Shown here: piece after piece, positions 41,786 to 43,615 of the stretch
Layout of the letters: the number at the start of each line of letters is the position of its first letter
How positions within the stretch are numbered: position 1 is the first letter of the stretch
Source: an uncultured Bacteroidales bacterium
GTDB taxonomy: Bacteria; Bacteroidota; Bacteroidia; Bacteroidales; UBA932
Direction of reading: 5' to 3'
DNA: 43,615 nucleotides
Assembly: GCA_904501835.1 (NCBI GenBank)
Contig: CAJGBW010000005.1
Location: 1-43,615 of the forward strand
The notes under the pieces: generated by a model
What the model saw: only the letters and a program-made list of their open reading frames with translations
The model's database searches: none
What the model was told of the DNA's origin: nothing
Made by a program: the position numbers and the translations under genes

Positions 41786-41920
41786 CTCGAGCACACCAAT
41801 GTGCCCTACACACACGTAGAACGCAATGTCGCGTGCGCGTCCCCCTGATTAAAACCTAGGCTCGAGCACGTGAAAGTGCCACTGACACACCTCAACGCAG
41901 GATTCATGTACTCGTCCTCC
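41786..41920. repeat. 60-bp imperfect direct repeat pair
   Basis: Copy A 41786-41845 and copy B 41861-41920, offset 75 bp. Shared blocks in the same order are CTCGAGCAC, GTGCC, ACACAC, AACGCA and CGTCC-CC, with divergence between them. Each copy contains a short GCAC-N6-GTGC inverted repeat. It may be a dispersed intergenic element; no other copy is in the window. Confidence 0.6.
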
Positions 41921-42011
41921 AGTAGAGTGAGGGGTGAAAGACTAAATATTGTCAGTATATTTGTTTTTCTGAACTTTCTCAAATTAAGTCCTGTTATAGC
42001 AGATATGAAAA

Positions 42012-42050
42012 GCATTAGTATATTTATAACAACTATAAATACACTAATGC
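42012..42050 (-). terminator. Rho-independent terminator of the two-gene AT-rich operon
   Basis: A 17-bp stem (GCATTAGTGTATTTATA with TATAAATATACTAATGC, one G-U pair) and a 5-nt loop, followed on the minus strand by TTTTCATATC. It lies 38 nt past the stop codon at 42089. On the plus strand no U-tract follows, so it would not end the efflux operon. Confidence 0.7.
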
Positions 42051-42088
42051 AAACAACTTCTTGAGCCTATTATTATCAGCAAATCTTT

Positions 42089-42718
42089 CTATTGAATAAA
42101 CACCACATTATCAAAGTCTACCGATTGTTTACCTCGCACACAGAAGCCAATACCCGAACATCTAATAGGACAATAACGAATCTCCATGACTTGCATCTCA
42201 TTACAATTAAATACAACTTTATCATGTAAAGCCCTTATTTCAAAATGAAATTCTGCTTTACGTTTTTGTTTAAGTTTAAGATCCGCTGATCTCATTCCGA
42301 CTAATTCTCCATCAACTACTCTATTATATATAACCTCTGCATTCTTATCTCCTTTTCCGATAAAAAACACAGAATAGTTATAGTCATCCATATAGTCAAA
42401 GATCAATCCAAAATATCCAGCATCATTAATTCTCTTTGCGATTGCGTCGCACTTATATATAAAATTCTCTCTAGGATTAATAGGTGCGTAACAAGATGTT
42501 ATAATATTAGAGGAAGGGGTAAAGAAAGATGACAAATCAACCTTCCCTTCTAGCTTCATAACACCGTCTTTAATTATAGCACTCCCATCATTTTTTACAA
42601 ACTCAAGCCATCCATATAAATTCGCATCGAACGTTTCTAACGCGCTCGTTTCTGCCTTAGTGATTGACGAACAAATCAGCAACGAGCAAATAAATAAAAT
42701 TCTTTTCATATTAATCAT
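42089..42718 (-). CDS. Secreted beta-sandwich (laminin G/DUF1080-like) protein
   Basis: 209 residues. Signal peptide (MKRILFICSLLICSSITKA; ATG at 42718 or 42709), then a single domain: IIKDGVMKLEGKVDL, FGLIFDYMDDYNYSVFFIG, AEFHFEIRALHDKVVFNCNEM and GIGFCVRGKQSVDFDNVVF. That order of strands, ending in a sentence like G-F-x-V-R-G-x-x-S-V-x-F-D-N-V, is typical of concanavalin-like jellyrolls such as DUF1080 or LamG modules. No catalytic residues can be assigned. The gene is AT-rich and lies 11 bp after the PEGA protein gene, so they form one transcription unit closed by the terminator at 42012-42050. Confidence 0.7.
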   Translation of the reverse strand: MINMKRILFICSLLICSSITKAETSALETFDANLYGWLEFVKNDGSAIIKDGVMKLEGKVDLSSFFTPSSNIITSCYAPINPRENFIYKCDAIAKRINDAGYFGLIFDYMDDYNYSVFFIGKGDKNAEVIYNRVVDGELVGMRSADLKLKQKRKAEFHFEIRALHDKVVFNCNEMQVMEIRYCPIRCSGIGFCVRGKQSVDFDNVVFIQ

Positions 42719-42729
42719 ATTTCTATGTT

Positions 42730-43419
42730 TTACTTAGCTAATCTAGTTTGAAATTCGCTGATAATAGGCTCAAGATCTTTTAATATTCTATCTAATTCCT
42801 GAAATGATTCATCTTTGCGAGATGCATATATAGAACCAACTTCAGATGATATTTTAATTTGAAATGACAACTCATCCGCAAAAGCATTTTGTTTAACTAT
42901 AACGCGTGTTCTAACCTGTTTCCCTGCTTCTGTAAACGTCTCATAACGCCACGGAGTCTGAACAAAACCAGATGCTATGTCAGTAGTCTGTATCTCATCA
43001 AAGTAGTTTAAAATTACCTTATGCACCATTTTCCATGCATGAGTCATATCCATATTCCCATATTCATCAATCTTATATAAATCTTTTGAAACTTTTACAT
43101 TAAAATATTTATTAACAAGTCCTGACGCTGTAGAAACATCAAAGAATTCATCTCTTCTAAGAACGTAGGAAACAGCTTTCCTCTTATCCTTAGCATATAT
43201 CTTGGTTTCCATTGTAACATAACCAGGACACTCTAATTTGAGAACAACGAACTCATCTTTTCGTTTTACATCAATTGTTGCGACGCCATCAGCGTAATAG
43301 TTCCCATCTACATAAATTTTTGCATCGGAAGGTGTAACAGAAACTTTCACCTCCCTTGCGGAAAGGGAATAATTGATTGAACAAATTAGCACAATCGTGA
43401 GAATTAAAAACTTTTTCAT
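42730..43419 (-). CDS. Secreted PEGA-domain protein
   Basis: 229 residues from the ATG at 43419; the longer frame starts with a TTG at 43455 and would lack a sensible signal peptide start. Signal peptide (FLILTIVLICSINYSLS), then a PEGA-type domain at 24-95 (VKVSVTPSDAKIYVDGNYY, VVLKLECPGYVTMETKIYA), a small surface beta-domain. The C-terminal half (about 100-229) is a mixed alpha/beta domain unknown to me. AT-rich. A near-match -7 box, CATCTTTG (43453-43460), precedes it; no -33 is found. Function unknown, probably with the jellyroll protein encoded next. Confidence 0.75.
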   Translation of the reverse strand: MKKFLILTIVLICSINYSLSAREVKVSVTPSDAKIYVDGNYYADGVATIDVKRKDEFVVLKLECPGYVTMETKIYAKDKRKAVSYVLRRDEFFDVSTASGLVNKYFNVKVSKDLYKIDEYGNMDMTHAWKMVHKVILNYFDEIQTTDIASGFVQTPWRYETFTEAGKQVRTRVIVKQNAFADELSFQIKISSEVGSIYASRKDESFQELDRILKDLEPIISEFQTRLAK

Positions 43420-43445
43420 TGTAATAAACTGAAATAACTTACATC

Positions 43446-43492
43446 TCAGCCCCAAAGATGTATTAATCCCTATAAAAAAAGTGTGGGGCTGA
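43446..43492 (-). other. Alternative 9-bp stem around the PEGA gene promoter
   Basis: TCAGCCCCA (43446-43454, plus strand) is complementary to TGGGGCTGA (43484-43492). It competes with the stem formed by 43480-43488 and 43552-43560, because the two share the bases at 43484-43488. On the minus strand it would form after the U7 run. Confidence 0.35.
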
Positions 43493-43560
43493 CGATCGCT
43501 TATCTGATTGAAGGTTGTGGAAAGACCCGGTCAAAAACAAACGACGTAATACCCCACACT
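43474..43560 (-). ncRNA. Candidate structured RNA or large terminator
   Basis: On the minus strand AGTGTGGGG (43560-43552) pairs perfectly with CCCCACACT (43488-43480), which is followed by a run of seven T (43480-43474). The 63 nt between can form further short helices, for example ACG-TCG with CGA-CGT just inside. A 9-bp closing stem and U-run fit the 3' end of a small RNA or an attenuator; I do not recognise the family. The remaining bases to 43615 show no gene. Confidence 0.35.
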
Positions 43561-43615
43561 CGAATAGATATATGGGATATACAGGCACAGAACGCACCTG
43601 ACCTCAGTATCTATA

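Larger units (their letters stand above)
41712..42011. other. Gene-free stretch with sharp composition change
   Basis: No believable gene: small frames on both strands overlap repeats and have no recognisable start region or homology. The first ~200 bp are GC-rich and repetitive; from about 41930 the DNA becomes AT-rich, like the two genes to the right. It could mark an old insertion boundary. Confidence 0.5.

Noticed and set aside
41490..42064. Several small frames on both strands in the repeat region
   Set aside because: Composition follows the repeats, no start region or known domain, mutual overlap on opposite strands, and partly antisense to the TolC gene.
43453..43460. CATCTTTG as a firm promoter of the PEGA gene
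   Set aside because: One mismatch in the -7 box and no -33 element at 19-21 nt, so I mention it only within the gene entry.

Overview
The window looks like a chromosomal segment of an anaerobic member of the Bacteroidales (Bacteroidota). Evidence: a SusC/SusD pair, a GGGtGRT-family protein, CCDC81-type HU, DUF4922 and DUF1573 proteins, lipoproteins with loose Bacteroidota lipoboxes, and repeated TTG/TTTG-N19-21-TAnnTTTG promoter elements, the -33/-7 pattern of Bacteroidota housekeeping sigma. Pyruvate formate-lyase with its activase and a desulfoferrodoxin-type superoxide reductase point to strict anaerobic life. I cannot assign a genus.

Layout. (1) 1-1060: GGGtGRT protein (cut by the window edge) behind an IscU/NifU-like Fe-S scaffold. 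(2) 1154-4865: htpG and an acyl-CoA synthetase-like AMP ligase. (3) 4939-6435: an AT-rich beta-propeller lipoprotein with a clear promoter and a long leader holding two tiny overlapping ORFs. (4) 6444-7280: a HAD phosphatase on the + strand. (5) 17614 down to 7277: nine closely packed minus-strand genes, with overlaps or gaps of at most 15 bp, served by a promoter at 17630-17660. In order: HU/CCDC81 membrane protein, acyl-ACP thioesterase, NUDIX hydrolase, DUF4922 HIT-like protein, NamZ muramidase, YhcC-type radical SAM protein, SurA-like lipoprotein, SurA, and a giant OstA/LptA-like protein. The last four or five serve the envelope. (6) 20605 down to 17642: pflB-pflA. (7) 35483 down to 20644: a 15-kb nutrient-uptake locus of SusC, SusD, a DUF4843/4984-like lipoprotein, a DUF5003-like lipoprotein, two leucine-rich-repeat lipoproteins, a subtilisin-type lipoprotein protease, a DUF1573 protein and a lipocalin-like lipoprotein. 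It has no glycosidase but does have a protease, so it is best read as a surface protein-capture, proteolysis and peptide-import system. (8) 35622-35996: desulfoferrodoxin, divergent from (9) 36086-41711, a tripartite RND efflux operon; the two promoters overlap on the same DNA. (10) 41712-42088: a gene-free stretch with GC-rich tandem and direct repeats and a strong terminator. (11) 42089-43419: two AT-rich secreted proteins. (12) 43446-43615: no gene, but strong inverted repeats that suggest a structured RNA or terminator.

No tRNA, rRNA, CRISPR array, insertion sequence or phage gene was seen. The most interesting parts are the LRR/subtilase Sus-like locus and its internal hairpin, the interleaved promoters between desulfoferrodoxin and the efflux pump, the long envelope operon with an expanded non-ATG-start OstA protein, and the structured element at the right end.
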